The notes under the pieces were generated by a model that was given only the letters and a program-made list of their open reading frames with translations, did not search any database and was not told the DNA's origin. Shown here piece by piece: positions 45,298-64,000 of a stretch of 64,000 nucleotides of DNA (positions are counted from its first letter, which is position 1; the number at the start of each line of letters is the position of its first letter). This DNA comes from Glandiceps talaboti (taxonomy: Eukaryota > Hemichordata > Enteropneusta > Spengelidae): NCBI RefSeq assembly GCF_964340395.1, contig NC_135554.1, forward strand, positions 12,018,251 to 12,082,250, written 5' to 3'. The translations under genes and the position numbers were made by a program.

Positions 45298-45790
45298 GTT
45301 TAGTTGAGAGATTCTGTAGATGGTAAATTGAAACAGCTTTAGAGATGCAACCCGACTTGTCAAAGGCTTAGAGCGTTGGGTACTTACATCTTTAATGGTT
45401 CATGCTGGAAAACTGTCCATCATTAATCCTGGCTTTGACCTCTAACAGGACAACAACTCTTTTATACCTCCAGCTCACTGGGGAATATATAATTTCGGCT
45501 ACAGCCTCTGTCAGCACCTGATCAAGCTATTCACATGGCAGTTGATCTCAAGCCTACTAGGTCTCCAATTATACAGCTGGGCTCATCATTGTGTCACAAT
45601 AGTGGGTCAAATATTGTTTGATATATTGACAAAGGTATATGTAGTATTTACTTGTACAAGGTGATTTCTATTTTGATATTGCATTGTATGTGATATCTTG
45701 GTAGATATTTTTCAAAGGCGTGTCTGATCAGACACAATAGAAAGGCTTAGATGAGCGTATTTACAGAGAGAAGAATATTACTAAATTCGA
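45298..45790. repeat. Transporter-flank repeat, copy 3
   Basis: Downstream flank of MCT-C exon 6. It matches 42720-43090 and 17845-18180. Confidence 0.75.
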
Positions 45791-45805
45791 ACACGAAGAC
45801 ACAAA

Positions 45806-53188
<7,383 letters not shown>

Positions 53189-55259
53189 CTGCAACTTACA
53201 GATATTAAATAGTCATTATGGTGACCCAAACCTATTCCGTTATTGTCAGATTACATATGAGTGCTCACAGCACATTACACGTTTGTTTACCCTTCAGTCC
53301 TTATTTAAACTGATTCATTTGGCTATCGAGTGGGACAGTAAGAAGACCCCAAATTTGGTCAAAACATGAAACTTTTGAAAATATATGACTTTCCAAAAGC
53401 TAACTCACTATTGCCATGGTGTAACAGGCTTCGTCAAAACCACACAATTGAGCCGTGGACCAAACCGCTTGATGTCAAGTCGCACAAACGTAGAGTAATA
53501 CTTATTTTCAAAATGTCGACTGATGAACGAGCAAAATTCAATGTGTTCAACAGGAAATCACACATGCGCAGACACTGAATATATAACCTTGTTCTTTATT
53601 ACCATACCAGGAAAGGGTCGTTGGTATTTAGTTGGGTCAGCATGTGTACATGTGTTGTCATGCAAAGATTGTATCGCACAATGTCTACTTTGTTGATAGG
53701 AAGAAATCACGAATTGCACTGAAAGTGTCACAGATGACATATTTATATTTCAGTAAACTTAATATTTTAACAACATCGCATGTCCTAGTTTGACTGAAAG
53801 GTCAATATACTGTCTCAAGGATATCGGATTTAGACCACACAGGATTCCAAGCATACTCGAATACATGAGACGACGGTCTGCATTTCATAAATATCTAGGA
53901 TTCATAGTGATCATTCATCAATGTTTTAAAATTACTTTTAAGGCATTATAACGCCCATGAAAACTCTATATGGAGTGCATTAATTATTTGGCCATTGGCC
54001 ATGCGTTATGTATATTTAGACTTTAAGGACGTCAATAAAGCACACTGCATGGGGACGGACAGGCACTTCAATTTTGGCTAGAGGACTTGGCTTCGCGGGA
54101 AGTCAATGAACGAGGCACTATGCTGGGTGCTTGCCTTCGTCTCGAGTGTACATTTACACACAAACTGTGTAGTCTGAGCTAATTCCCTTTAAAGTTCAAG
54201 TGTGATCCTGGTACGTACATACAGAAGTTGAGTCAGATATGAGATATGAGAGTGATTCGGGTGTTATTACTTGGTCTATCAGCTGTGTGCGAAGATCAGT
54301 AGTAATAAAAGTAGTCGAATGTATGCAACGTGCAGGCATAACAGAAAGAAAGTCATTATGTTCGCAAGTAGTCAAAAAGAATCCCCCATTATACCTCCAT
54401 GAACAAACAAACCCGTCCTTTTTAGACCGATGTCATATGAGCTTTGGCAGTTCATTACAAGTTCCTGCACCCTTCGGTCCTTTAGTTCTTTGACCTCATC
54501 GATGTTGCTGTGGGGGATGAGCGTAGCATGGCTTACAGTGTCCATTAGCCATGAAAGCAGGTTAATATTTCAATTACTTTCTCAAAGCCCAAACTCCACA
54601 TCCATTGGTCACTCATGGGTTGCTACTGTGTTATCAATTTGTCAAACCACAGTTGAGGTCAAACCTCCTGATAGATGTGAAGTCGCAAGAAATTCAACTT
54701 CAAGTTGTTAATTGAAGGCACATCTCGAAGATATATCACAAATGCGCAGGCTCGAAATTATAGCATACCCTTGTTCTCATTACCATAAGAAAGGTCGTGG
54801 GAATTTTCATTTACATGTCACCATGCAAATATTACACCTCTTACTTAGGTTTACATTGGTGTATTCTGAAAGTAGGTTTTGCAGCCTATATGTTCAGATC
54901 CAACGGGTCTAACATACTATTCTGTTTTGAGAAGATACTTGTATGAATGGATAGTTTGCCAACACTACCAATACAAATATATCAATCAAAAGACAAATCA
55001 ATATTTCATTTAATACACCACAGGTAAAAGGAGGAAGGGACGAACATTGTTATTTCTCCAGCAAAATTTCAATATATGAAAATCTTTGCGAAAACCGATA
55101 ACTTTTCACACCCCAGTCCCCCCCCCCCCCTTTCATTTTAAGTAATTAGATTACAAGAGAAGTCTTAAATTGAAAAGAATTGAAACTGGTTTCACGTAAA
55201 AATATCTTCTCATGCCGAAATTTGTGCCCATGTCCTTAGAAACTCACAACATCTTCAAT
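53189..55259. other. Intergenic region between MCT-C and MCT-D
   Basis: No supported exon. Two diverged direct repeats about 1.2 kb apart (53430-53680 and 54640-54840) share ATGTGAAGTCGCA-like and TTGTTCT(T/C)ATTACCATA segments. This region should hold the promoter and missing 5' exon of MCT-C. Confidence 0.45.
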
Positions 55260-57114
55260 TCAGTTTGTCAGATTATTGCCCCTTTTCACGACGTACTTTT
55301 CCGCTACCGGAGTAAAAAAGGCACAGACCGCTGAAACAAAGAATGATGCTGCGATGATGTAAAAAGCAACGTCGTAATTCCCGTGAATGTCTCGCATCCA
55401 CCCTGTAAAAGAAAGGACACAGTCTATTATGTACATTGTACACCATGAATTATAACAAACAAATCAGAGTTGATAAACGACAATTTATTAAATCACCCGT
55501 ATATTCCATGTCTAAACAAAGTTTGCAAAGTTGACATATTTCAGTTTAAATATCTAATCATTTGTTGTTTTTGTTCATCTTACAAACTAGGACGAATAAA
55601 AACATCTACGGATCCTTATATAAAAAAAATTATGATAGGTACCGTAATAAGTATAGGCTTGTACTAATTTAGTTTAGCATTCGCTTAAAACTTAAAATCA
55701 ACTAAAATATTTTTCTATTATCGTTAAATATTGTTGGGATTAATCAACATAATTCATATACAAAATAGTAAACATATATAAACTGTGATATATCTCCGTG
55801 ACTACAGGAAACAGATTGAGTCGTTTCCTTGTCATTAAGATTGTGATCAAGTAATGTTCGGGATAAAAAAAATAAACTGACCTGTAAAGGGAGAGGCAAG
55901 CATTCCACCAACTTCTTGTATTTGCAAATAAAACATCAAACCTTGGTTCCATTTCACTGCACCGAGCAAACCGCGTATTACCACCGGTGCGATTGGTATA
56001 AAACAGGCCATACATACTCCGTGTAGAATAATGTAAATGAGTTGACCTATTCAAGTGAATAATAATGATATATCTTATTTTTTAACATGAATAATGGTAA
56101 TGTTGTAATTGAGAGTATATGGTGTAGACTCGAGTTCGCTTGTTTGGTCTTTAATATTTCCTTTGAACAAATAGCAAGAAAAACTTGGTACTCGTTTTGT
56201 ACGTTGGACTTTAACTGGTCACTGTGCTTGCCAATTTAGGCCAGTGTTTTAGAGAAGTTTTAAAATTCCTCCTACACATGATGAGGGCGGGCGTTCACAA
56301 ACTGAGTTTATACGTGTTTAGGGGAGTTTATCTGCATATTTAAAAGGTACTCGCATCATTGTACTTACTGAACCACACTTAACCCTCACATGCAAATGAC
56401 TGAGCTCAAGCATGATATTAAGATATAACATCCGATGACGTAATTTATTATGCGTGTCATAAAATGTTTAGGAAATTACTACTATGCAATCAACTGTTCT
56501 TACAACGCCAGAAGACATGCATCGACATGAACAAAATGCTGGAATGTGTGAAATGTTCTATTTAAGTATTTTCACTTGAGCAAAAAACTTATAACCTAAG
56601 CTTGTGTCACTTTAAGGGCAACATACGCACGACGTGGTGTACATGTTACTTATTATTACATTTCAGAAATAATATGCCAAAGTATTAGTAATCACACAGT
56701 AATATTATTGCAAATGTGAGAAAGACTTTACCTGTATAATTTGGAACGCGGATACCAATGACTGTTAGAATCCCAGCTGCTGTGATGCTACCGCCATAGA
56801 GAATAATTGGATGAGAGTTTTTAGATACCCCATCAAGGACTCCCCAAAATATCCGTCCCAGAAACTGCGTTAGTCCCATTAGTGCAGGTAAAGACGAACT
56901 GCGTAGGCTTGAAATACCATAATCTCTTCCTCTTTTCACCTGGGAAAATACATGAATGGTCACGTATAGTCATGGAAAATGACTTTTCCTTTTCGTGACA
57001 TGTTTATTAATTAATAAGTTATGTATTGATAAACGCCAGTGATATTATGGCGATATAACAAACAATTAGCACATCAGATATGACATGTTATTACACATGA
57101 TATATTGGTCGGAA

Positions 57115-57205
<91 letters not shown>

Positions 57206-59325
57206 CGTTTCTTGAGACTGCACGTGGCAGAATTGATCTGTCTTGTGATGATGAGAACAAGCTCAGTATTTTACCACAGCAATGTTGTACACGCCCGCCA
57301 AGTTGCGTGACGTAGTCCTCCTCCCCTGTTTAAGGGAAGGCCCCTCCAGCTTTACATATATGGCCTCATTCATCTTTCAAACTATAACTTGGCGGGAGCG
57401 TCACACTCTTGTTGGTAAATATCCTTACTATATGTGAAATCACTGCGTAATTTCCTGCATGTGTTCCAAATCCAGATATAAGAATTAATACAAACGCCAG
57501 ATTTCTAAAGAGCGACCAATCAAAAGTTGCCTTGTAAACCATCTTAAGTTTTGCGATAGACGATCTGCATGATTCTGAGCAGATCTGTCGACTTTTCACT
57601 TCTTCGTCTTTCACACAACTCTTTTCGGTTTGCACTTGCATCGGTTCATCAGTTGAATTGTTGTCAATGTCTGTATCACAAGTTATTGACCTGTTCTCAG
57701 ACTCGGTGGCATTTTCGTTGATACTCTGCATGCTGCCATTCTGAGTCTCTTCGCTGGTAGTAAATTGTGTGTTGCTCAACTCTGAACAGTTATGTTTATA
57801 TTTCCCCTGTCGCTGATACATGTCAACAGGTCTGAACAGCAACCCAGCAGTGCATATATTGAGGTTTAGTGCTGAAAGAATCGTAAGTGCTCCACGCCAT
57901 CCGTACTCAGATATTAGTAGTTGCATCACCAGTGACATTGCAAATTGACCAGCTCCGGTCCCTGACACGACTACACTAAGGGCGAGGGGAAATCTTTTAT
58001 CGAAATACGTACCAACTATCCCCGTTGTAGAAAGTACTGGTGTCCAAATCCATAAACCTTGATAGATGGAATACAAACGTGAAAATAACGTGTAACTTAT
58101 TTCTAGAGGAGCTATTTTCGAGAAAGAGGGGAGGGGGAGGGGGTTCTGGCGTCAATGCGATTACTGAGCATCATTTCCGCACTTCTAATGAAATTTCGAC
58201 GGAAAACCTTCACTCCTTCAATGATAACAGCTTTTGTATTTACTATTGAGAAGTTGGTAAGTTGAAAAAAAAAAATTAATTTTGATATTGCTGGGTTTCT
58301 GATGGTATTTAAAAATGTGTTTTTACATTACATCTATCGTAGTGATATGACTGCTAAAGTTTTCAAAATAATTTAGGTCATATATGAATGTTTGATGTCA
58401 CACTTGTGAACGTTCGTCTTAGGGGGAGGGGGAAGGGGGTTTCGTTTGTTGAGCTTGTGCGACATTATGCGTATGGTATCAAATAGCGCAACATATATAC
58501 CTTGGTGAATTCTGGTTGTGAAGTTACATGTCGTCTACTAATTGAGGCAAAACATCATCGAAAATGACTGTCCTTTTTACGGCAATTTAAACAGATGACG
58601 TTTGCTTCGTTAGTTGAGTCTGCGGAAATATGACCTGGCTTGCGATAATGTTTTTTTTTTTTTTATATCAGTGACTCATGTATCACCAGTTCAAGGTGTC
58701 TATGTAGATTTGCATAAATTTTACATAAATTCTAGCAAATGTTTAATATGCTGTGTGACCCCTATTCTTTCAAACATGTCGTATACCATAGTCGAATATA
58801 CACACTGGCATACAATACAGTTGACTGAGTGCAACAATGTTGTTTGATGCGTGTCCATTTTCTAGTGAACCGGGAAGTTATACACAATGTAGTACTTTAA
58901 CCTCTGGGATGTTTTTTTTGAAGGTCAGTCAACACATGCATATCTAAATCATACTTACTCGTGAACATCCCATAAACAAAATAAACCTGACCGATGCTTG
59001 TTGTGAACGAAGTGAGAAGCATCCCAACTGAAGATATTACACCGCTTACTACCGTCACAGCACGGTATCCGTATCTGTTGTTCAGTGCCACAGAAAGTGG
59101 ATAACTAAGAATCCCAGTACAGGAAAAAGAATGACCCTATCCATGCTGAAATTATAGAAATTGTAAACACTTCAAAAATTCAACGTATAAAACCCCAAAA
59201 GAATAGGCTTGTCCACCTATCAGAAAGAATGTTACAAAGCCAGCAAAGGTCACAACCCAGCCAAAAACCCCGTCTGGAGCCTCGAGGTCCGAAGGTCCTC
59301 GTCGAGGACTGTTTGAACCAGCCAT
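55260..59325 (-). pseudogene. MCT-D: SLC16-type transporter with damaged 5' end
   Basis: Same six-exon plan as MCT-C. Exons 3-6 (57429-58057, 56732-56939, 55882-56046, 55260-55402) are intact with correct phases. They carry YFDKRFPLALSVVVSGTGAG, YGWRG, VKRGRDYG and GWMRDIHGNYD, and the tail is short. Exon 1 starts with a good ATG (59325, MAGSNSPRRG), but its 3' end, its donor and nearly all of intron 1 are missing. EFLK runs into CLQFL and TAA at 59152, directly beside the exon 2 acceptor. Exon 2 (58959-59145) is 187 bases against 186 in MCT-C and shifts frame in a T-rich run. Two lesions suggest a pseudogene, unless they are assembly errors. Confidence 0.75.
57115..57202. repeat. (CT)n microsatellite, MCT-D intron 3
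   Basis: About 85 bases of pure CT. Confidence 0.98.
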
Positions 59326-60777
59326 GTCCTTGTAAGTGGGTCAAGGTCAAATGATAACCCACTCGTCTGTGTGTTACGGTGTCAACACGAATAGCACGTT
59401 AGCCATCGTCACATTACAGTGGTTTCAAATGAGCAGTAATGGCGCAACAATAACGACCATCAACTGCGTACTGGTATGCAGCAGGCAGGTGATATGTCCA
59501 TTCATAACCGAATAAGTTACAGATGTATTGACTTGGATGCCATTCCTGAGACTGAAGGTTTGCTTGATCACAGTGACGCAAACAGTGTAACTGATAAGGT
59601 ATGATCTCTATGATTCTTCTTGTTAATATCTATGACGTCACGGCAACCACAGCCCAATCACAACACGGCGTCAGTCAATAACAAATCAAAAAGATGATAA
59701 CAACGAAACACTAGAATATTGCAGCTACATCACAGACACCAGATTACAGATGTCACGCGATTGTTGTGTTATTTGCTAGTTCGTCTGGTGTCACAGTTTT
59801 ATTTCAAATCGGAGAAATGATCGAATTAATTCTTTTTAGTTTTTTTTACGTTAGTTATTCACATTGACAATTCTCACCGGAATTTGTTCTGTATTAAGGG
59901 TGTCCGGATAGATTCATTAACCTTTTCAGATGAGTCGATTCCCAGTTGAAAACATCAGAGATCATCAAAGTTAACTCGATTTGGTAAAATAAAATCGAAC
60001 AAGACATACATAAATCATATGATACACTACAAGATATTCATACATGCGCACGTACACGTCTTGTTCTGGGCCATGAAAATGTGATATTTCATTAGTCTTT
60101 AGTTTAGTTCACTAGTAAAATTCATAAATTGATAAAAACTAGTCAGATAGTCCTTTAGTCTAGTAGTCTATTGTTTTTAAAATTATTTGATTTATAATAA
60201 TAAATATTTTGAAGAAAAATAACATTTCTGGAAAAGCTGTGTTAAAACAGTTTCTACCCTCAATTATAAAAAATCATTGCATTTCAATAGACTCCAATAG
60301 ATAAATACCACGGTGGTCATAATAGTATGTTAGATTCGAAACATCAGTGAGAGACGACATGGGCAATGAGGGCGCTATTTCGTTAAGCCCTACACGTCAC
60401 CCACCGTACCTTTATCGTCATATTACTTGAACTTCGGGATAAACACTATGACGTTTCTATTAAATTTCGTTTATGGATAGGAGGGCGCTCAGTAAATTAT
60501 TTGTATGTGAATCATTTTATGTTTGAATAAGTTCTTGAGGTTGACAGGGATTTTATTTATAAAATATGCACAAATACTCGGATACTTATCAAAATCAATT
60601 AAATGTCGAACAATCCACCATTCTCTTTTCTGTTCATGATGGGAGCTCAGGAAGGTATTTGGAACTAAACGTGGTTTAGCTATTAATGGCCCAACCGTTA
60701 CTCTTCATATTATACCACAGACTAATAAACAGTTTTGTGGTCTGATAAGATAATGTCAACACTCAGTCAGTGATCAA
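59326..60777. other. Intergenic region between MCT-D and MCT-E
   Basis: AT-rich with no supported exon. It would contain the MCT-D promoter and the 3' region of MCT-E. No clear TATA box or poly(A) signal stands out. Confidence 0.4.
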
Positions 60778-62533
60778 CTAAACCACAGTGCTATCGTAGA
60801 CCTCCGATGTCTCCCGAAGCATTTTCTCCGACGCTTCTTTATCATTACTCTCGCTGTCATCCATGTAACGATTCTCTTCCTGTTGTTCTTTATTCTTGAC
60901 TACGCATTGATTTGTTATCGGAGCTAGGAAAGCGCAGATCGCAGATACGAGATACAAAGAACCAAGGAAATAGAAAGCTCCGTTGTAGTACCCTTGTACG
61001 TCTCGCATCCATCCTGTGGAAGAAATACAAAATGACGTATATATTCAATCATGGGCACTAGTTCTCCCAACAAAATATGACATTTTTGGCATTATTCTAC
61101 CATAGGTGGTCCTCACAGTATTGAATCTATTTAAAATCATACTTAAGACATTTGGATAAACCTTTTCATTATAATGTATGAGGATGGAAAATTTGTGTCA
61201 ATGATCAGTCTGAACAAAACGAAAGATTGTTTATATTTAGTATACCATTAAAATGATTTACATATTCCATGGAAAAAACTTGTTATGTTTGTTTAAATTG
61301 CCGACCACTTGAATTTCTTTTGAAACTAATAGTAAAAACTTTACCTACGAATGGCGACACAATCATAGCACCTAAAGCTTGTGCTTGAAGGTAGAAGATC
61401 ATACTGTGGTCCAGTTTACTTGCACCGAGTAACTGTCGCATTACAATGGGGAATGTAGGTATGAAACATGCCATGCAGACACCTAGGAGAATAACATAAG
61501 TCAGTTGACCTGGAACCAAAGTAGAATGAAAAGCTACGTTATGCTATAACGAACAAGAAAATCCGTTAGAAGTTATACAAAATAGACGCCAACGAGGCCT
61601 TTCCAAAATTTGTCATGGTGGCGCTATACTTCCTGTCTGTGTGTACCCAATCGGTGGGGATATATACATAGTATAGTTTACTTAGTTAATCATAGAGCAC
61701 TGCTGCTTTCCTCGATGTGTGAACAATACGAACACATCCCTGATTTCCACTTCTACAGAATAGTAAGGGATACAATTCTAATGAAACGGTCGGTACTGAG
61801 GTGATGATACCCCCAATTTGAGCGAGGGCGCTGTATTCTCAATTTTCTATTTGCAGTCTGTAACGGGAATTTAATTATATTGCTTTATTACGTTAGGTGT
61901 ATTGACGTTGTTACCCTACACACGTATTCCTAAGGACAACACTGGTAACTCTTCATTTTTATGGTGCATTGTAGGAAGTGGGGAATTGTTTCACTGATTT
62001 TGAATCAATATATGTTATAAAAAATCTGCTTGTTGTTGTAACAGCAAACAATATAGCCGTTGCTGGTTGCTTTCCTTCCTGTCATCCCAGACAATGCCAT
62101 CCAGTACTTTGCAAATGAACATGCCCTGTTTGGTTTCCACATACACCATTCCTACTCAAGTTTACCTATTGCAATTGTTCCTGAAAGTAAGTCTTACCTG
62201 TATATGTTACAGTGTGTACACTGATAATAGTCACAATTCCAGCTGCTCCAATGCTACCACCGTAGAGCATAGTTGGTTTCAGTCTTTGTGAAACTCCACC
62301 TACCACTCCCCAGAATACACGTCCCAGAAATTGGGTAAGTCCCATTATAGCTGGTAAAGACGAACTACGTAAACTTGGTATACTAAGGTCCCTTCCCCTT
62401 TTCACCTGTGAATGCATAGATGATATCAATATGATGATGTAAAGAGAAGGACATGTACGGACTGCATACAAGTGGATGATCTTGTAGAGTAATATACATA
62501 TGCTCCCAAGGCTTCGCGTCATAATATACATTC

Positions 62534-62564
<31 letters not shown>

Positions 62565-62780
62565 TGTATGTATGTATGTATGTACGTACGTACGTACGTA
62601 CGTATGCACGTGTGTACGTATGTCTGTATGTATTATGTATGTATGTATGTACGTATATGTGTTTGTTTGTGTGTGTATGTATGTATGTATGTATGTATGT
62701 ATGTATGTATGTATGTATGTATGTATGTATGTATGTATGTATGTGTGCATGTATGTGTGTGTGTGTGTCTGTCTGTCTGA

Positions 62781-62811
<31 letters not shown>

Positions 62812-63634
62812 TGGTATGTATGTATGTATGTATGTATGTATGTATACATGCACGTGTGTGCGTGCGTGCGAGTGAGTGAGTGAGTGAGTGTGCGCGTGTC
62901 CCTGTATACGTGTGTATACGCAAGTGTCTATGCATGTGTGCGTATAAATTAATTAGTTACTTTTTACACTATCTACCTATATAAATGTATAATCCAATGT
63001 AAACTTACTATATGGCTACTAATGGAGTAGTTTCCTGCTTGGGATCCGAACGCCGTCACAACAATCAAAACAAATGCTGGGATGCAAAATAATGACCAAT
63101 CAAATGTGTTTTTGAAACCATTCCTTAGTTTTGACGTGTATGATGTACACCATCCACACGAAAATACGCGTGACTTCTTGCCTTCTTCGTGGCATTTCTC
63201 CAGACTGCTCTGACTTGTTTGTAGTGTTGGCGGCACTTCATGTGTATGTTGTCCTTTATTAGAATAATGTGAACATTCTCTGTCGTCTGCTGAATCTTTT
63301 AAGACACCAGTATTTTCGATATCTCGCTTATCATCTGTATGATAGTGTACCTCACCGATTCCTGTATTGTCGTCGTTTCTTGTGCGATCACGGTAGACTT
63401 CGACTGGTCTGTTAAGGGCACCAGCAACACATATATGAAGGTTGACGGCAGCGAGTATGAAAAGAGTTCCTCGCCATCCATACTTGTCAAGAAGCAGATG
63501 TATAATGAACGACAATGCGAATTGGCCAGCTCCCGTTCCTGATAAAACCAGTCCCATCGCCAATGGCAGTCTTGTTGTAAAATATTTTCCAATATTACCA
63601 AGTGTGGGCAATGAAAGGATCCAAAACCAAAAAC
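60778..63634 (-). CDS. MCT-E: SLC16-type transporter, exons 3-6 (5' end outside window)
   Basis: The exons are 63009-63634, 62198-62405, 61345-61509 and 60778-61013, all with GT-AG sites and the same phases as MCT-C. Exon 3 has GFWFWILSLPTLGNIGKYF, SGTGAG, YGWRG and a long Asp/His/Ser-rich loop. Exon 4 has VKRGRDLSIPSLRSSSLPAI. Exon 5 has VCMACFIPTFPIVMRQLLGA. Exon 6 has GWMRDVQGYYNGAFYFLG and a Glu/Ser-rich tail ending STVV and TAA. This valine-rich end resembles a PDZ-binding terminus, which is inference. No lesions are seen. Exons 1-2 should lie beyond 64000. Confidence 0.88.
62535..62890. repeat. (GTAT)n/(GTAC)n compound microsatellite, MCT-E intron 3
   Basis: About 350 bases of GTAT repeats with GTAC, GTGT and TCTG interruptions and (GAGT)n at the right end. 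Several long frames here are artefacts. Confidence 0.97.
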
Positions 63635-64000
63635 CTATCAACAGAGACATAAAACAATATTGCAATGGATTAGATTAAAAGGTTAATTGCCTTATGCGAT
63701 TGCTGCTAGAAGACAGTCACAATAATTGTACTCTTGAAAGTGGGAGTATCATGGCATAGTGATGGAGCAAATGTTGGTCTGTCCTATATATTTGTGCATT
63801 AGAAATTTCCTGACACAGACATCCAATCAGTCACCTTGATTGTGACTCGGACGTTGTAAAGGTTCTTTTTAGGTCTTCTAGACGTTTCCAGTGTTATCGA
63901 TCCCATGCTTAGAGAATTTTCAGTTGAAAAGCCAACCTATGTTTAGCGATTATCCGTTTTAATACACGTATACCTCTTAATTTACTGGGAGTACAACTCC
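63635..64000. other. MCT-E intron 2 (partial)
   Basis: AT-rich sequence upstream of exon 3. No exon-2 homolog is visible before the window ends. Confidence 0.5.

Noticed and set aside
55740-56054. 104-residue minus-strand frame over MCT-D exon 5
   Set aside because: It is the wrong frame. The splice-consistent frame in 55882-56046 encodes the conserved transporter segment.
61610-61804. Short plus-strand frame in MCT-E intron 4
   Set aside because: No splice sites, no conserved features, and it lies opposite a confirmed gene.
62500-62883. Long Cys/Met/Tyr/Val or His/Thr/Ile frames on both strands
   Set aside because: They are translations of GTAT/CATA repeats. The same applies at 9548-9853, 10856-11341, 19298-19713, 32537-33040, 44856-45326 and 46413-46960 outside the transporter exons.

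Overview
The window is nuclear DNA from an animal, most likely a marine invertebrate. Its genes are broken into short exons by GT-AG introns, the sequence is AT-rich, microsatellites are dense, and foldback and MITE-like elements are frequent. I cannot name the species. I saw no rRNA, tRNA, CRISPR array or bacterial-style operon.

Layout. (1) Bases 3-308 hold the 3'-terminal exon of an unrecognised small protein on the + strand. (2) Bases 1028-15968 and 21566-37536 are two near-identical direct copies of a segment of about 15-16 kb. Each carries a complete five-exon nucleoside hydrolase gene on the + strand (NH-A exons 6945-14402, NH-B exons 28602-36098; 329 aa each) and the terminal exon of another, unidentified gene (gene X). 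Copy B has about 1.1 kb more than copy A, and that extra piece contains gene X's penultimate exon. (3) The single-copy spacer 15969-21565 holds one isolated + strand exon, a stray last exon of a monocarboxylate transporter, a 100-bp MITE with clean target-site duplications, and a 168-bp palindrome. (4) Bases 37537-44100 are gene-poor: a hAT-like element, inverted repeats, microsatellites, and decayed remains of a transporter copy. (5) Bases 44118 to the right edge are a minus-strand tandem cluster of SLC16/MCT-type transporters. MCT-C is nearly complete (six exons, 45806-53188). A partial duplicate of its last two exons lies just downstream (44118-44946). MCT-D (55260-59325) has a damaged 5' end. 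MCT-E (60778-63634) runs off the window, which holds its exons 3-6.

How the genes may work together. Nucleoside hydrolases split ribonucleosides into base and ribose. SLC16 proteins move small organic acids or other small metabolites across membranes. Their proximity may reflect nothing more than repeated local duplication, because nothing in the sequence ties their functions together. The main story is duplication and decay: whole-gene, multi-exon and single-exon copies at different stages, with identical intron phases (1,1,0,1,1) across the transporter paralogs. The 15-kb repeat could also be two alleles of one locus retained by the assembler, and this should be settled first.
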